Source: CAYJBH01 sp964368625
GTDB lineage: Bacteria; Bacillota; Clostridia; Oscillospirales; Ruminococcaceae
Length of the DNA: 64,000 bases
Direction of reading: 5' to 3'
Assembly (NCBI GenBank): GCA_964368625.1
Contig: CAYJBH010000011.1
Span: 9,804 to 73,803 of the forward strand
Below, piece by piece: positions 53,188 through 62,064 of this stretch. Below the pieces are notes generated by a model. The model saw nothing but the letters and a program-made list of their open reading frames with translations. It was not told the origin of the DNA and made no database searches. Each line of letters begins with the position of its first letter. Positions within the stretch are counted from its first letter, which is position 1. A program made the position numbers and the translations under genes.

Positions 53188-53235
53188 ACAAATATGATAT
53201 CTTCTGATATGGTATTATACTACAAAATATGATAT
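53188..53235. promoter_or_regulatory. Candidate AraC-type operator repeats
   Basis: AATATGATAT occurs exactly at 53191-53200 and 53226-53235 (35 bp apart, preceded by ACA in both), with a third TGATAT at 53205-53210. Same-orientation repeats of this kind are how AraC proteins usually bind. The regulator match is inferred from position. Confidence 0.45.
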
Positions 53236-53284
53236 TATGCAAGTATTGTGTACATAGCATTATAAAATTAAGAAGGAGCATTTA

Positions 53285-54340
53285 ATGAAACATCTAATGG
53301 CAATTATCGGCATAGGCGGAATGGGAACTTGGCATTTTGAAAAGGTAACGGAATGTATCGACAATATTACCGTTAAAGGAGCTTATGACGTTCGTGATGA
53401 AGCAATAGAGAAAGCTAGGGAAGCCGGCTTACATATCTATGGTTCTATCGATGAGATTTTACAAGATACTGAAATCGACCTGATAACAGTAGCAACACCA
53501 AACAATTTTCACAAGGATATAGTTATAAGCTGCTTAAAGGCCGGTAAAAATGTTGTTTGTGAAAAACCTGTAACCATGAATGCAGCAGAGCTAGAGGAAA
53601 TAATGGCGGTAGCCAAGGAGTCCGGTAAGTTATTCTCTATCCATCAAAACAGAAGGTGGGATAAAGATTACTGTATAATTAAAAAAGTTCTTGCTGATAA
53701 AACTCTTGGTGAACCATACTTTATCGAAAGTAGAGTTCAGGGCTCACGCGGAGCTATGCATGGTTGGCGCGGATTTAAAGAAAACGGCGGCGGAATGTTG
53801 CTAGACTGGGGTGTTCATCTTATTGACCAGATGGTTAACCTAGTAGATAGTCCGGTAGTTGAAGTAGGCTCACATCTAATTTCAGTATGCACACCGGAAG
53901 TAGATGATAACATAAAAATATTCCTACGTTTTGAAAATGGCGTTTCAGGTATGTTAGAAATGGCTACTAACTGTTTTGTTAATCATCCACGTTGGCATGT
54001 TTCATGCACAGATGGCACTGTTGTAGTTAATAACTGGGCGTGTGAAGGTGCAATGTTTCAAAAGAAATCAGATTCTGAGCTAGAATGGGAAGACGTAATT
54101 GTGTACACCGAAGCAGGCCCAACAAGAACAATGGCTCCTCGTCCTAAGGAAACAATTATTGAAACACAGCTTCCTGAGGTTACTACCGACTGGGGTGATT
54201 ACTATAAAAACATAGTAGATGTAATTGATAATGGTGCTGACTTAATAGTTAAGCCGGAACAAGCTCTTCGAGTAATGAAAATAATTGATCTTGCATTTGA
54301 GGCTGAGGCAAAAAAATGTGCAATGAGTTGTAAGCTATAA
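53285..54340 (+). CDS. Gfo/Idh/MocA-family oxidoreductase
   Basis: 351 residues. Rossmann motif IIGIGGMGTWHFEK, CEKPVTMNAAELEEIM with the catalytic Lys (about 94), and MLLDWGVHLIDQMVNLV with Asp and His. AAGGAG precedes the ATG. First gene of a three-gene operon with the ThuA-like and a further Gfo/Idh gene. Distinct in sequence from the members at 7078 and 51090. Confidence 0.9.
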   Translation: MKHLMAIIGIGGMGTWHFEKVTECIDNITVKGAYDVRDEAIEKAREAGLHIYGSIDEILQDTEIDLITVATPNNFHKDIVISCLKAGKNVVCEKPVTMNAAELEEIMAVAKESGKLFSIHQNRRWDKDYCIIKKVLADKTLGEPYFIESRVQGSRGAMHGWRGFKENGGGMLLDWGVHLIDQMVNLVDSPVVEVGSHLISVCTPEVDDNIKIFLRFENGVSGMLEMATNCFVNHPRWHVSCTDGTVVVNNWACEGAMFQKKSDSELEWEDVIVYTEAGPTRTMAPRPKETIIETQLPEVTTDWGDYYKNIVDVIDNGADLIVKPEQALRVMKIIDLAFEAEAKKCAMSCKL

Positions 54341-54354
54341 TAAGGAGAAACAAT

Positions 54355-55086
54355 ATGTCTACCGATAAAAAAGTACTTATTCTGCAGGGTGGCTGGGATG
54401 GCCATGAGCCTACGTTAACATCAGCTCGTTTTGCAAAACTAATGGAAAAGCATGGATATAGTTGTGTTATAAGTGACACGCTTGACATATGCCAAGATCT
54501 TGAAATGCTAATGGGCTTAGACTTAATTGTAGCTTGCTGGACTATGGATAACATCGATAAGGATATACGTAGCAATATATGTAAAGCAGTTGGCGCCGGC
54601 GTTGGTCTCGCTGGTTGTCATGGTGGAATGTGTGATTCATTCCGTCAGGATGTTGAGTGGCAATTTATGACCGGTGGTCAATGGGTTAGCCATCCGGGTG
54701 GCGACAACATCGATTACACTGTTAATATATGCAAAGGGTCAAGCCCGATAGTTGAAGGGCTTGACGATTTCCCTGTATGCAGTGAGCACTATTACCTACA
54801 TATAGATCCATCAATTGAGGTTCTTGCAACTACTCGTTTTCCTATTGTAAACTACTACCACATATCTAACAAACCGGTAGATATGCCTGTAGCATGGACA
54901 AAGTTTTGGGGCAATGGACGCGTATTTTACACATCACTGGGACACCATGACGATGTTTTTGATAACTCGCCAAATGCACAGGTCATGATGGAACGTGGTA
55001 TGGTATGGGCAGCAGAGGGCAAGAAATTTACTATAGATAACAATCTCGACACCTCTAAGTTTGAAAACGACGCAAAAATGTATTAA
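54355..55086 (+). CDS. ThuA-like (trehalose utilisation) glutamine-amidotransferase-fold protein
   Basis: 243 residues of the ThuA/DUF1037 class-I-glutaminase fold: VLILQGGWDGHEPTLTSARFAKLMEKHG, GVGLAGCHGGMCDSF where the nucleophile elbow of glutaminases lies, HPGGDNIDYTV, SEHYYLHIDPSIEVLATTRF and TSLGHHDDVF. Rhizobial ThuA works with the ThuB dehydrogenase on keto-trehalose-type sugars, and this gene is likewise enclosed by two dehydrogenases. Chemistry here is inferred. Confidence 0.85.
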   Translation: MSTDKKVLILQGGWDGHEPTLTSARFAKLMEKHGYSCVISDTLDICQDLEMLMGLDLIVACWTMDNIDKDIRSNICKAVGAGVGLAGCHGGMCDSFRQDVEWQFMTGGQWVSHPGGDNIDYTVNICKGSSPIVEGLDDFPVCSEHYYLHIDPSIEVLATTRFPIVNYYHISNKPVDMPVAWTKFWGNGRVFYTSLGHHDDVFDNSPNAQVMMERGMVWAAEGKKFTIDNNLDTSKFENDAKMY

Positions 55087-55105
55087 TTTATAAAGGATAA
55101 TTATT

Positions 55106-56212
55106 ATGAATACTGTAAAAATTGCAATGATAGGAGTAGGTTCTATCAGCGGAATCTATCTTGAGAACATTACCAAAACCTTTAAAGAAATTGAATTGAT
55201 TGGCGTTTGCGACCTAGTTAGAGAACGCGCAGAAAAAGCTAAAGAAGACTATAATATTCCAAAAATTTACGATACAATGCATGATGCATTTGCAGACCCC
55301 GAGGTAGACATTGTTCTCAACCTTACTCGACCCTATGAGCATTATGACGTAACTGTAGCTGCACTTAATGCTGGAAAGCATGTTTATTCAGAGAAGCCTC
55401 TTGGCGCTACATTTGAAGAGGGTGAGAAAATTGTTGCTGTTGCAAAGGAAAAAGGCTTAATGTTAGGCGGCGCACCTGATACATTCCTTGGCGCAGGAAT
55501 TCAAACCTGTCGTAGATTAATCGATGATGGAATGATTGGTGACGTTGTTGGCAGTGCCTGCTTTATGATTTGTCATGGTCATGAGACTTGGCATCCAGAC
55601 CCAGAATTTTACTATAAGTTCGGTGGTGGTCCAATGCTAGATATGGGACCATATTATGTAACTGCGCTGGTAAACCTTATTGGCGGCGTAAAGGGTATAA
55701 CCGGTGTTACAAAAAAATCGTTTGATCAACGTATAATAACAAGTGAACCTAAACATGGAACAGTTGTTGATGTTGATGTTTCAACCTATGTAACCGGTAT
55801 GCTTCATTTTGATAATGGAGCTATAGGTACAATTTTCACCACCTTTGATGTTCATTACAATAGTCAAGCCCGTTTTGAAATTTATGGTAGCAAGGGAACA
55901 TTAATTGTTCCTGATCCTAACTATTTTGGTGGTGAAGTGAAATTATTTAGGCCTGAAGATGGCGAGTATAAATCTATGCCGCTACTTTATGACTATAAGG
56001 AAAATTCACGTGGCCTTGGCCTTGCAGATATGGCAAACGCTGTTCGTGATGGACGTAAAGCACGTGCTGATTATGAGCAGACATTACATGTTCTTGAAGT
56101 TATTACCTCGTTTGATAAAAGTTCTGAAAAGCAGGCTTATCTACCTCTTAAAACGAGCTATACTCCTGCAGAGGCAATGAAAAATAACCCAATGACAGGT
56201 ATTTTAGATTAA
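55106..56212 (+). CDS. Gfo/Idh/MocA-family oxidoreductase, Tyr variant
   Basis: 368 residues. IGVGSISGIYLENI nucleotide motif, SEKPLGATFEEGEKI with the catalytic Lys, and MLDMGPYYVTALVNLIGG, where Tyr stands at the usual catalytic His position. That variant is known in a branch of the family containing oxidoreductases often found with sugar operons. Last gene of its operon; a terminator follows at 56225. Confidence 0.9.
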   Translation: MNTVKIAMIGVGSISGIYLENITKTFKEIELIGVCDLVRERAEKAKEDYNIPKIYDTMHDAFADPEVDIVLNLTRPYEHYDVTVAALNAGKHVYSEKPLGATFEEGEKIVAVAKEKGLMLGGAPDTFLGAGIQTCRRLIDDGMIGDVVGSACFMICHGHETWHPDPEFYYKFGGGPMLDMGPYYVTALVNLIGGVKGITGVTKKSFDQRIITSEPKHGTVVDVDVSTYVTGMLHFDNGAIGTIFTTFDVHYNSQARFEIYGSKGTLIVPDPNYFGGEVKLFRPEDGEYKSMPLLYDYKENSRGLGLADMANAVRDGRKARADYEQTLHVLEVITSFDKSSEKQAYLPLKTSYTPAEAMKNNPMTGILD

Positions 56213-56224
56213 TACATAATAACA

Positions 56225-56265
56225 AACAAAACCCTCTTCGCAATTATAGCGGATAGGGTTTTGTT
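56225..56265 (+). terminator. Terminator after the AraC-linked sugar operon
   Basis: Stem AACAAAACCCT (56225-56235) against AGGGTTTTGTT (56255-56265), with an inner TCGC/AGCG-like pairing. The 3' arm supplies the T-rich tail. Confidence 0.75.
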
Positions 56266-56269
56266 ATGT

Positions 56270-56298
56270 TTGACAATATATTGATAATTAGTTATAAT
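56270..56298 (+). promoter_or_regulatory. Perfect-consensus SigA promoter for the glycan cluster
   Basis: TTGACA (56270-56275), a 17-base spacer, and TATAAT (56293-56298), about 30 bases before the first ATG. No other promoter of this quality is seen inside the cluster. Confidence 0.85.
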
Positions 56299-56327
56299 AA
56301 ATTAATATTACTTATTGGGAATTTGTG

Positions 56328-57437
56328 ATGATTAGGGTGTTACATTGCGTTGTTGGAATGAACTACGGTGGTTATGAAACATTTATTATGAATGTTTATC
56401 GTAATATAGATCGAAGCCATGTTCAGTTCGATTTTTTAACAAGCCTTGAGGGCGTCTATGACAATGAAATTAGATCACTGGGTGGAAGGATTTTTAGAAT
56501 ACCATTCATTACTAAGGTTGGTCCATTTAGCTACAATAGCAACCTAGTTTTATTTCTTCAAGCTCATCCTGAATACGAAATTGTTCATAGTCATATGGAT
56601 AAGTTTTCTGGGATGATAATGCGTGCTGCAGCAAGGAACAATGTCCCTATAAGGATATCTCATAGCCACAGCACCGACAACGAAGGCGGATTTGTTTATA
56701 AACTTGTAAAGAACTACTATGGTAAGCTGATAAATAAATATTGCACCCACAGGTTTGCATGTTCACTACATGCAGGAAGCTGGCTTTTTAATAATAAAAA
56801 TTTTGTAGTTTTGAAGAATGGAATAGATGTTCAACTTTATATTCCATCTTTAAAAGTGAGAAGCAAAATACGTAGCAGTTTAAATATAGAGAACAAATTA
56901 GTAATTGGGCATGTTGGCAGATTTAACTCTCCTAAAAATCATCTCTTCCTAGTTGATATATTTAATGAAATTAAAAAGAAAAAAGCAGATACTGTATTGT
57001 TACTTGTTGGTGAGGGGGAGCTTAAAGGTGATATAATTAAGAAGATTTCAGCACTTGGATTATCAGATGATATAATATTTTACGGTACAACCGATAAAGT
57101 TTATGATGTACTACAGGCAATGGATTGCTTTGTTTTTCCTTCAACGCATGAGGGCTTGGGCATAGCACTAGTTGAAGCGCAGTCGGCCGGTCTTAAATGT
57201 ATTGCCTCTGATAAAGTTCCAAAGGATGCAGATTTTACATCTACCGTTAAATTTTTATCGTTATCTCAAACTCCACAAATATGGGCAGATGACGTTTTAA
57301 ATTATTCTCCTACACCTACTAACATACTACAAAGTTCAGCAAAAACCGGATACGATATAAATCATACCGCTAAAAAATTAGAGGATTATTATAAAAGCCG
57401 CATGGAGGGATATGAAAAAGATACTTTTCGTTGTTGA
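56328..57437 (+). CDS. Family 4-type glycosyltransferase (EpsF-like)
   Basis: GT-B transferase, 369 residues. N-terminal RVLHCVVGMNYGGYETFIMNVY and HSHMDKFSGMIMR, nucleotide-sugar domain IGHVGRFNSPKNHLFLVDIF, and E-x7-E motif EGLGIALVEAQSAG. Typical of exopolysaccharide glycosyltransferases. ATG 56328 is preferred over GTG 56325. First gene after the perfect promoter; overlaps the next by 26 bp. Confidence 0.9.
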   Translation: MIRVLHCVVGMNYGGYETFIMNVYRNIDRSHVQFDFLTSLEGVYDNEIRSLGGRIFRIPFITKVGPFSYNSNLVLFLQAHPEYEIVHSHMDKFSGMIMRAAARNNVPIRISHSHSTDNEGGFVYKLVKNYYGKLINKYCTHRFACSLHAGSWLFNNKNFVVLKNGIDVQLYIPSLKVRSKIRSSLNIENKLVIGHVGRFNSPKNHLFLVDIFNEIKKKKADTVLLLVGEGELKGDIIKKISALGLSDDIIFYGTTDKVYDVLQAMDCFVFPSTHEGLGIALVEAQSAGLKCIASDKVPKDADFTSTVKFLSLSQTPQIWADDVLNYSPTPTNILQSSAKTGYDINHTAKKLEDYYKSRMEGYEKDTFRC

Positions 57438-58620
57438 TTATATCTATTCAGGCTATACAACTAATATTAAGCTGACTCAAGCTGTCTCTTCTCAACTTAA
57501 GGATAGATATGAAATAATTTACTTATGTAATGCTAAAGAAAATCCTATGCCAAACGAGAGTGTTACTATTTTTACCAGCTATGCAGATAAGGCCTCATAT
57601 GATATCGTTAACAGGGTTCGTCATGGTGGCGGTAATGTTATTTCCACGCTTGTTGAAATGTTTAAAAAGCCAAAGGCATTATTAAACGTTATTACATCTG
57701 TTATTTTTAAATATAGCCTAGCAGAAGGCGTTTTTAAGAAAAAAATTGAAGAGGTTTGCAGGCAAAATAAAATATCAGCTGTTGTATCTATTTCCTGTCC
57801 GCATTATGTTATGTTTGCTCTTGCCAATAGCAATATAACGGCCAAAAAAATTGCATATATAATGGACCCATATAGCTTAAATGATACTCTTTCATATATT
57901 GCCAGTAAAGAAAAAGAGATTGATTTTTTTAATAAAATAGATCAAGCTGTTGTTACCGACCTTATGTATGAACAGTATAAAAACAGTGAGTTTTCCAAAT
58001 TTTTAAAAAAAATGACGGTAGCTCAATTTCCTGCCTTAACTAAAAGAAAAAATATTATTAAGGAAGGTGGGGCTATTAACTGTGTATATGTTGGAAATCT
58101 ATACCCTAAAATTAGAGATCCTCGCTATTTGTTCGAGATTGCTGAAAAGCTCGAACAAAATATAACTTTTAACTTTTATGGTGGCGGATACGAAGGTTTT
58201 CCTGTCGGTTACTTTAGTAGCTATGTATCAAAGTTTGCCGGAAGACTATCGATAAATGATTCTATTGATAGTAAAACAGCAGAAAAGATATTATCAGAAG
58301 CAGACATATTAATTAATCTAGGTAATTCGATAGATAACCAGCTACCAAGCAAGGTTATAGAGTATATGGGTTACTGCAAGCCAATTCTCAATATATATAA
58401 GCTTGATAACTGCCCATCACTTAATTTTTATAACAAATATCCAGCAGCATTAAATGTTAAGGATGGAGATATAAATAATAAAACTATTGAAGAGATAAAT
58501 AGGTTTATAGTTTCTAAGAAGAGAACCACTATAAACTACAGTGATATTGAGTTATTGTTCCCTGAGTGTACGCCTGCGTATGTAGCTAATCAATTTGACC
58601 AAATATTAGAGGAGATATAA
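57412..58620 (+). CDS. Putative GT-B glycosyltransferase
   Basis: 402 residues with GT-B-like halves: FVVDYIYSGYTTNIKLTQAVSSQL (acceptor domain) and INCVYVGNLYPKIRDPRYLFEIAEKL, FYGGGYEGF, and LINLGNSIDNQLPSKVIEYMGYCKPIL near the end, where the usual E-x7-E is replaced by a PSKVIEYM segment. GGAGGG precedes the ATG, which lies inside the preceding gene. The donor sugar is unknown; assignment to glycosyltransferase rests on fold signatures and neighbourhood. Confidence 0.75.
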   Translation: MKKILFVVDYIYSGYTTNIKLTQAVSSQLKDRYEIIYLCNAKENPMPNESVTIFTSYADKASYDIVNRVRHGGGNVISTLVEMFKKPKALLNVITSVIFKYSLAEGVFKKKIEEVCRQNKISAVVSISCPHYVMFALANSNITAKKIAYIMDPYSLNDTLSYIASKEKEIDFFNKIDQAVVTDLMYEQYKNSEFSKFLKKMTVAQFPALTKRKNIIKEGGAINCVYVGNLYPKIRDPRYLFEIAEKLEQNITFNFYGGGYEGFPVGYFSSYVSKFAGRLSINDSIDSKTAEKILSEADILINLGNSIDNQLPSKVIEYMGYCKPILNIYKLDNCPSLNFYNKYPAALNVKDGDINNKTIEEINRFIVSKKRTTINYSDIELLFPECTPAYVANQFDQILEEI

Positions 58621-59891
58621 TGAGGATACTTTGGTATGTTAATGTTATTATGCCAAAAGCAGCTTCCGGCTTATCCTTAAAGTCATCAATAGGGGGTGGA
58701 TGGCTTGAAGCACAGGCTTATGAATTAATAAAGAATGAAAATATTAAGCTAACAATTGTTAATATTACAACTGCAGTAAAAACTATCTCATGCATTTCTG
58801 TAGAAGGTATAGAATATATTCTTTTACCGATTAGTGAATATATTAAAACTTTTAGAAATACCTTTGTGCAGCTTAATCCGGACATAGTACATGTTCATGG
58901 CACGGAATACATTTATAATACAGATATAATTTCACTTTTATCCAAAACTCGTTCAAAGTTTGTTGTGTCGGTTCAGGGTTTAATGCATCAAACCGCGCAA
59001 CACTATTGTGATGGACTACCATCTAATTTTGAAAAAATTAACCCTTTTGTAAAGTTTATGGGTAAAGTTTTTTATTCCGACAGTATTGCAGTATCAAAAA
59101 AGAAGTTTGAGTTACAGGGGCAACAGGAGATAAATGCAATTAGAATAACTAACAACGTTATAGGGAGAACTGAATGGGACAAAAGCTCTATTCTAAAAAT
59201 AAATAGAAAAATTAAATATTTTCATGTTAACGAGAACCTTCGTGATTCTTTTTATGACTCCGATCAATGGTGTTACGAAGACTGCACCAAGTTAAGAATT
59301 TTTGTTTCACAGGGTTTTTATCCTATTAAAGGATTACACAATCTTTTAACCATAATGCCAAGGTTAATAAAACGGTTTCCCAATATTACAGTAGTTGTTG
59401 GCGGGCAGCAAGCATATACACTAAACAGCAAAATTCTTGATTACGGGGTTGATTATTTTTTTGAATACCAAGCTTATATAAAGCAATTAATTAAGGTTAA
59501 CAAACTAGAAAAATATGTTAACTTTATCGGTCCTTTAAATCAAGAGCAGATGAAAAGGTTTTACCTTAACTGCAACCTATTTTTATCCTGCTCTACTATT
59601 GAAAATAGTCCAAACTCGGTAGCGGAGGCAATGATACTGGGTGTTCCGATTGTCGCATCAAATGTAGGGGGAACAGGTTCGTTATTATCAGAAGGTGAGG
59701 GATTATTATATAAAAGCCTTGATAGTGATGATATGTACCAAAAAATTGTGTACGCATTTGAAAATAATATATTGATTTCCAACATGGCAATCAAAGCAAG
59801 AGAACACGCTTTAATAACACATGATAGAAGTAAAAACACTAAAGATTTATTAATGGTCTATGATAATGTAGTAACAGGAGAAAAGGGATGA
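58620..59891 (+). CDS. Family 4-type glycosyltransferase
   Basis: 423 residues. N-terminal RILWYVNVIMPKA and LNPDIVHVHGTEYIYN, then LRIFVSQGFYPIKGLHNLLTIMPRL, VNFIGPLNQEQMKRFYLNCNLFLSCSTIENSPNSVAEAMILGVPIVASN in blocks, with the E-x7-E at IENSPNSVAEAM. Overlaps both neighbours (TAATG and ATGA), so the cluster is translationally coupled. Donor and acceptor unknown. Confidence 0.88.
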   Translation: MRILWYVNVIMPKAASGLSLKSSIGGGWLEAQAYELIKNENIKLTIVNITTAVKTISCISVEGIEYILLPISEYIKTFRNTFVQLNPDIVHVHGTEYIYNTDIISLLSKTRSKFVVSVQGLMHQTAQHYCDGLPSNFEKINPFVKFMGKVFYSDSIAVSKKKFELQGQQEINAIRITNNVIGRTEWDKSSILKINRKIKYFHVNENLRDSFYDSDQWCYEDCTKLRIFVSQGFYPIKGLHNLLTIMPRLIKRFPNITVVVGGQQAYTLNSKILDYGVDYFFEYQAYIKQLIKVNKLEKYVNFIGPLNQEQMKRFYLNCNLFLSCSTIENSPNSVAEAMILGVPIVASNVGGTGSLLSEGEGLLYKSLDSDDMYQKIVYAFENNILISNMAIKAREHALITHDRSKNTKDLLMVYDNVVTGEKG

Positions 59892-61033
59892 CAATAACTC
59901 TTTTTTCAAATTTTCTGAATCCTCATCAGCTTCATTTTTGCCGCTCTATGGCTAATATATTAGGGGATGGTTTTGTTTTTGTTGCAACGCAGCCATTTGA
60001 CCAAAACAAGGTTACAAAAGGTTTTGATGACATAAATCTTAATTATGGTTTTTGCCTTCCATCCTATCTTAATGATGATAATAAACTGCAAATGTTAACA
60101 CTATGTGACAAAAGTGATGTTGCTATTTTTGGTAGCGCTCCGGAATGGATATTTCGCAGAAGAATTAAAACCGGTAAACTTACCTTCCGCTATAGCGAAC
60201 GTGCGTTTAAACCATTAAGCAAAAATCGTTTTAATCCTATTGCAATAGCCTGTATGATTAAAGGTAATACTGTTTATAATAATTACCCCCTATATATGCT
60301 ATGTGCCAGTGCTTATACAGCAACAGATTATCTTAAGGTTAAAGCTTATAAGAATAAAGCTTACAGGTGGGGTTATTTCCCAAAAGGTAGCGATAAATCT
60401 TTTGAAGATTTATCAGAGATTAAATCACAAAATGAAAAGCCATTAATTATTTGGGTTGGCAGAATGATTAATTGGAAACATGGTGAAAAAGCTATTGAGG
60501 TTGCAAAACAACTTAAGGAATGCGGGGTTAATTTTAGCCTTAAGTTAATAGGCGATGGCGATTCTCGTTTAGAGTGGGAAACTTTATCCTTGCGTAATAA
60601 TTTAAATCAAGAAGTGGAATTTATGGGAAACATGAAGAATTCACGGGTAATTTCTCAACTTGAAAAAGCTGATATTTTTCTTTTTACCAGTGATGAAAAC
60701 GAGGGCTGGGGTGCTGTTTTAAACGAAGCCATGAGCTGTGGCTGTGCAGTTGTGGCATGTAGCTCTGCTGGAAGTGTGCCCTATCTTATTAAGGATGAAT
60801 ACAATGGTATTAGTTATAACGAAGATGATAATATGAAACTTTTTACAGCTGTAAAAAGACTGTGTGAAAACAAAACTTTGAGAAAGAATATATCGTTAAA
60901 TGCAAAGAAGGTAATTACTAACGAATGGTCGGCTGAAAATGCGGCAAAAAATTTGACTTTGCTCTGTGAACACCTGATAGATGGTAAAACTGCAAGCCCA
61001 ATTCAAAGCGGGCCATGCAGCCTAGATAATTAG
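59888..61033 (+). CDS. Family 4-type glycosyltransferase
   Basis: 381 residues. SNFLNPHQLHFCRSM opening, IIWVGRMINWKHGEKAIEVAKQL nucleotide-binding start, VEFMGNMKNSRVISQLEKADIFLFTSDENEGWGAVLNEAMSCGCAVVA in part, with E-x7-E EGWGAVLNE. A coupled member of the glycan cluster. Specificity unknown. Confidence 0.88.
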   Translation: MTITLFSNFLNPHQLHFCRSMANILGDGFVFVATQPFDQNKVTKGFDDINLNYGFCLPSYLNDDNKLQMLTLCDKSDVAIFGSAPEWIFRRRIKTGKLTFRYSERAFKPLSKNRFNPIAIACMIKGNTVYNNYPLYMLCASAYTATDYLKVKAYKNKAYRWGYFPKGSDKSFEDLSEIKSQNEKPLIIWVGRMINWKHGEKAIEVAKQLKECGVNFSLKLIGDGDSRLEWETLSLRNNLNQEVEFMGNMKNSRVISQLEKADIFLFTSDENEGWGAVLNEAMSCGCAVVACSSAGSVPYLIKDEYNGISYNEDDNMKLFTAVKRLCENKTLRKNISLNAKKVITNEWSAENAAKNLTLLCEHLIDGKTASPIQSGPCSLDN

Positions 61034-61053
61034 TATTAGTATAAAGGAGAAAA

Positions 61054-62064
61054 TTGTTACTCTCGATTATTATTCCGGTTTTTAATACCGAAAATTTTTT
61101 AATTAGTTGTATCGATAGTATTATGGGTCAAATAACCGATGATTGTGAGATTATCATAATAGATGACGGAAGCACCGATAATAGTGGTAATCTTTGTGAT
61201 GATTTATCTAACAGGTATGACAGTATAACAGTTGTTCATCAAAAAAATTGCGGAGTTTCCACAGCAAGAAACAAGGGGTTAAATCTTGCAAAAGGTAAAT
61301 ATGTTACCTTTGTTGACAGCGATGATATTCTTACTGAAAACTGGATAAGTATTATTACGAATTATTTAGTGAACAAAAGTCCTGATATGCTAACCTATTC
61401 AGCAACATATTACATGGCTGAAGGCAAACCGGTTAGTAAAAATATTAATAGCTTTACAGCCAATAACCGTTATGAAGTCTATGATAAATTCCCTCTAATT
61501 TACACAGTAGGGATAGGTTCTGTATGTTTTTCTGCTTACAATAACGAGCTACTAAAGAAGTTTAATATAAAATTTGATACCGATAAAAAATTAAATGAGG
61601 AGACCTATTTTAATCTTAAGGTCTTTGAGGTTATTAACAGCTTCCTATATCTAGATGATGAGCTATATCAATATAGAGTTCACTCAACTTCATCTTCAAA
61701 TAAGGGAAGCTGTGAGCTAATAGATTTAATTGAGGCTAAGGTTGACTATTACAATAAATTTTTAGCGAGAACCAATTTTAACTCTCCAGAATCGCCTGAG
61801 GAAATGTTAAAAAAAGGAGTTTATCTGCAATTTTTACAGGCAGTGATCTCAACCAATCAGCTTACATTTAAGCAACGAAATGGTATACTTGAACGTTTAT
61901 TCAGCGATAAAATTTACTATAAACTTCTTTTAAGTTGTGAAGAGCTTAATAATAAAGGATTTAACATGCTGCTATGCCGCATATCGGTAAAAACTAAAAT
62001 TACAATCTTTATCACTGTCCCTTCAACAATTAAAAGATACTTTGTTAATAAGGAGATTATATGA
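61054..62064 (+). CDS. Family 2 glycosyltransferase
   Basis: 336 residues, starting at TTG with AAAGGAG upstream. GT-A motifs SIIIPVFNTENFLISCIDSI, IIDDGSTDNSGNLCDD, STARNKGLNLAKGKY and VTFVDSDD (metal-binding DSD). The C-terminal third is helical and variable. It is similar to the next gene in the first 100 residues but diverges afterwards. Confidence 0.9.
   Translation: MLLSIIIPVFNTENFLISCIDSIMGQITDDCEIIIIDDGSTDNSGNLCDDLSNRYDSITVVHQKNCGVSTARNKGLNLAKGKYVTFVDSDDILTENWISIITNYLVNKSPDMLTYSATYYMAEGKPVSKNINSFTANNRYEVYDKFPLIYTVGIGSVCFSAYNNELLKKFNIKFDTDKKLNEETYFNLKVFEVINSFLYLDDELYQYRVHSTSSSNKGSCELIDLIEAKVDYYNKFLARTNFNSPESPEEMLKKGVYLQFLQAVISTNQLTFKQRNGILERLFSDKIYYKLLLSCEELNNKGFNMLLCRISVKTKITIFITVPSTIKRYFVNKEII

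Noticed and set aside
54202..54575. Antisense frames opposite the Gfo/Idh-ThuA junction
   Set aside because: Shadow of two well-defined genes; no recognisable domain.
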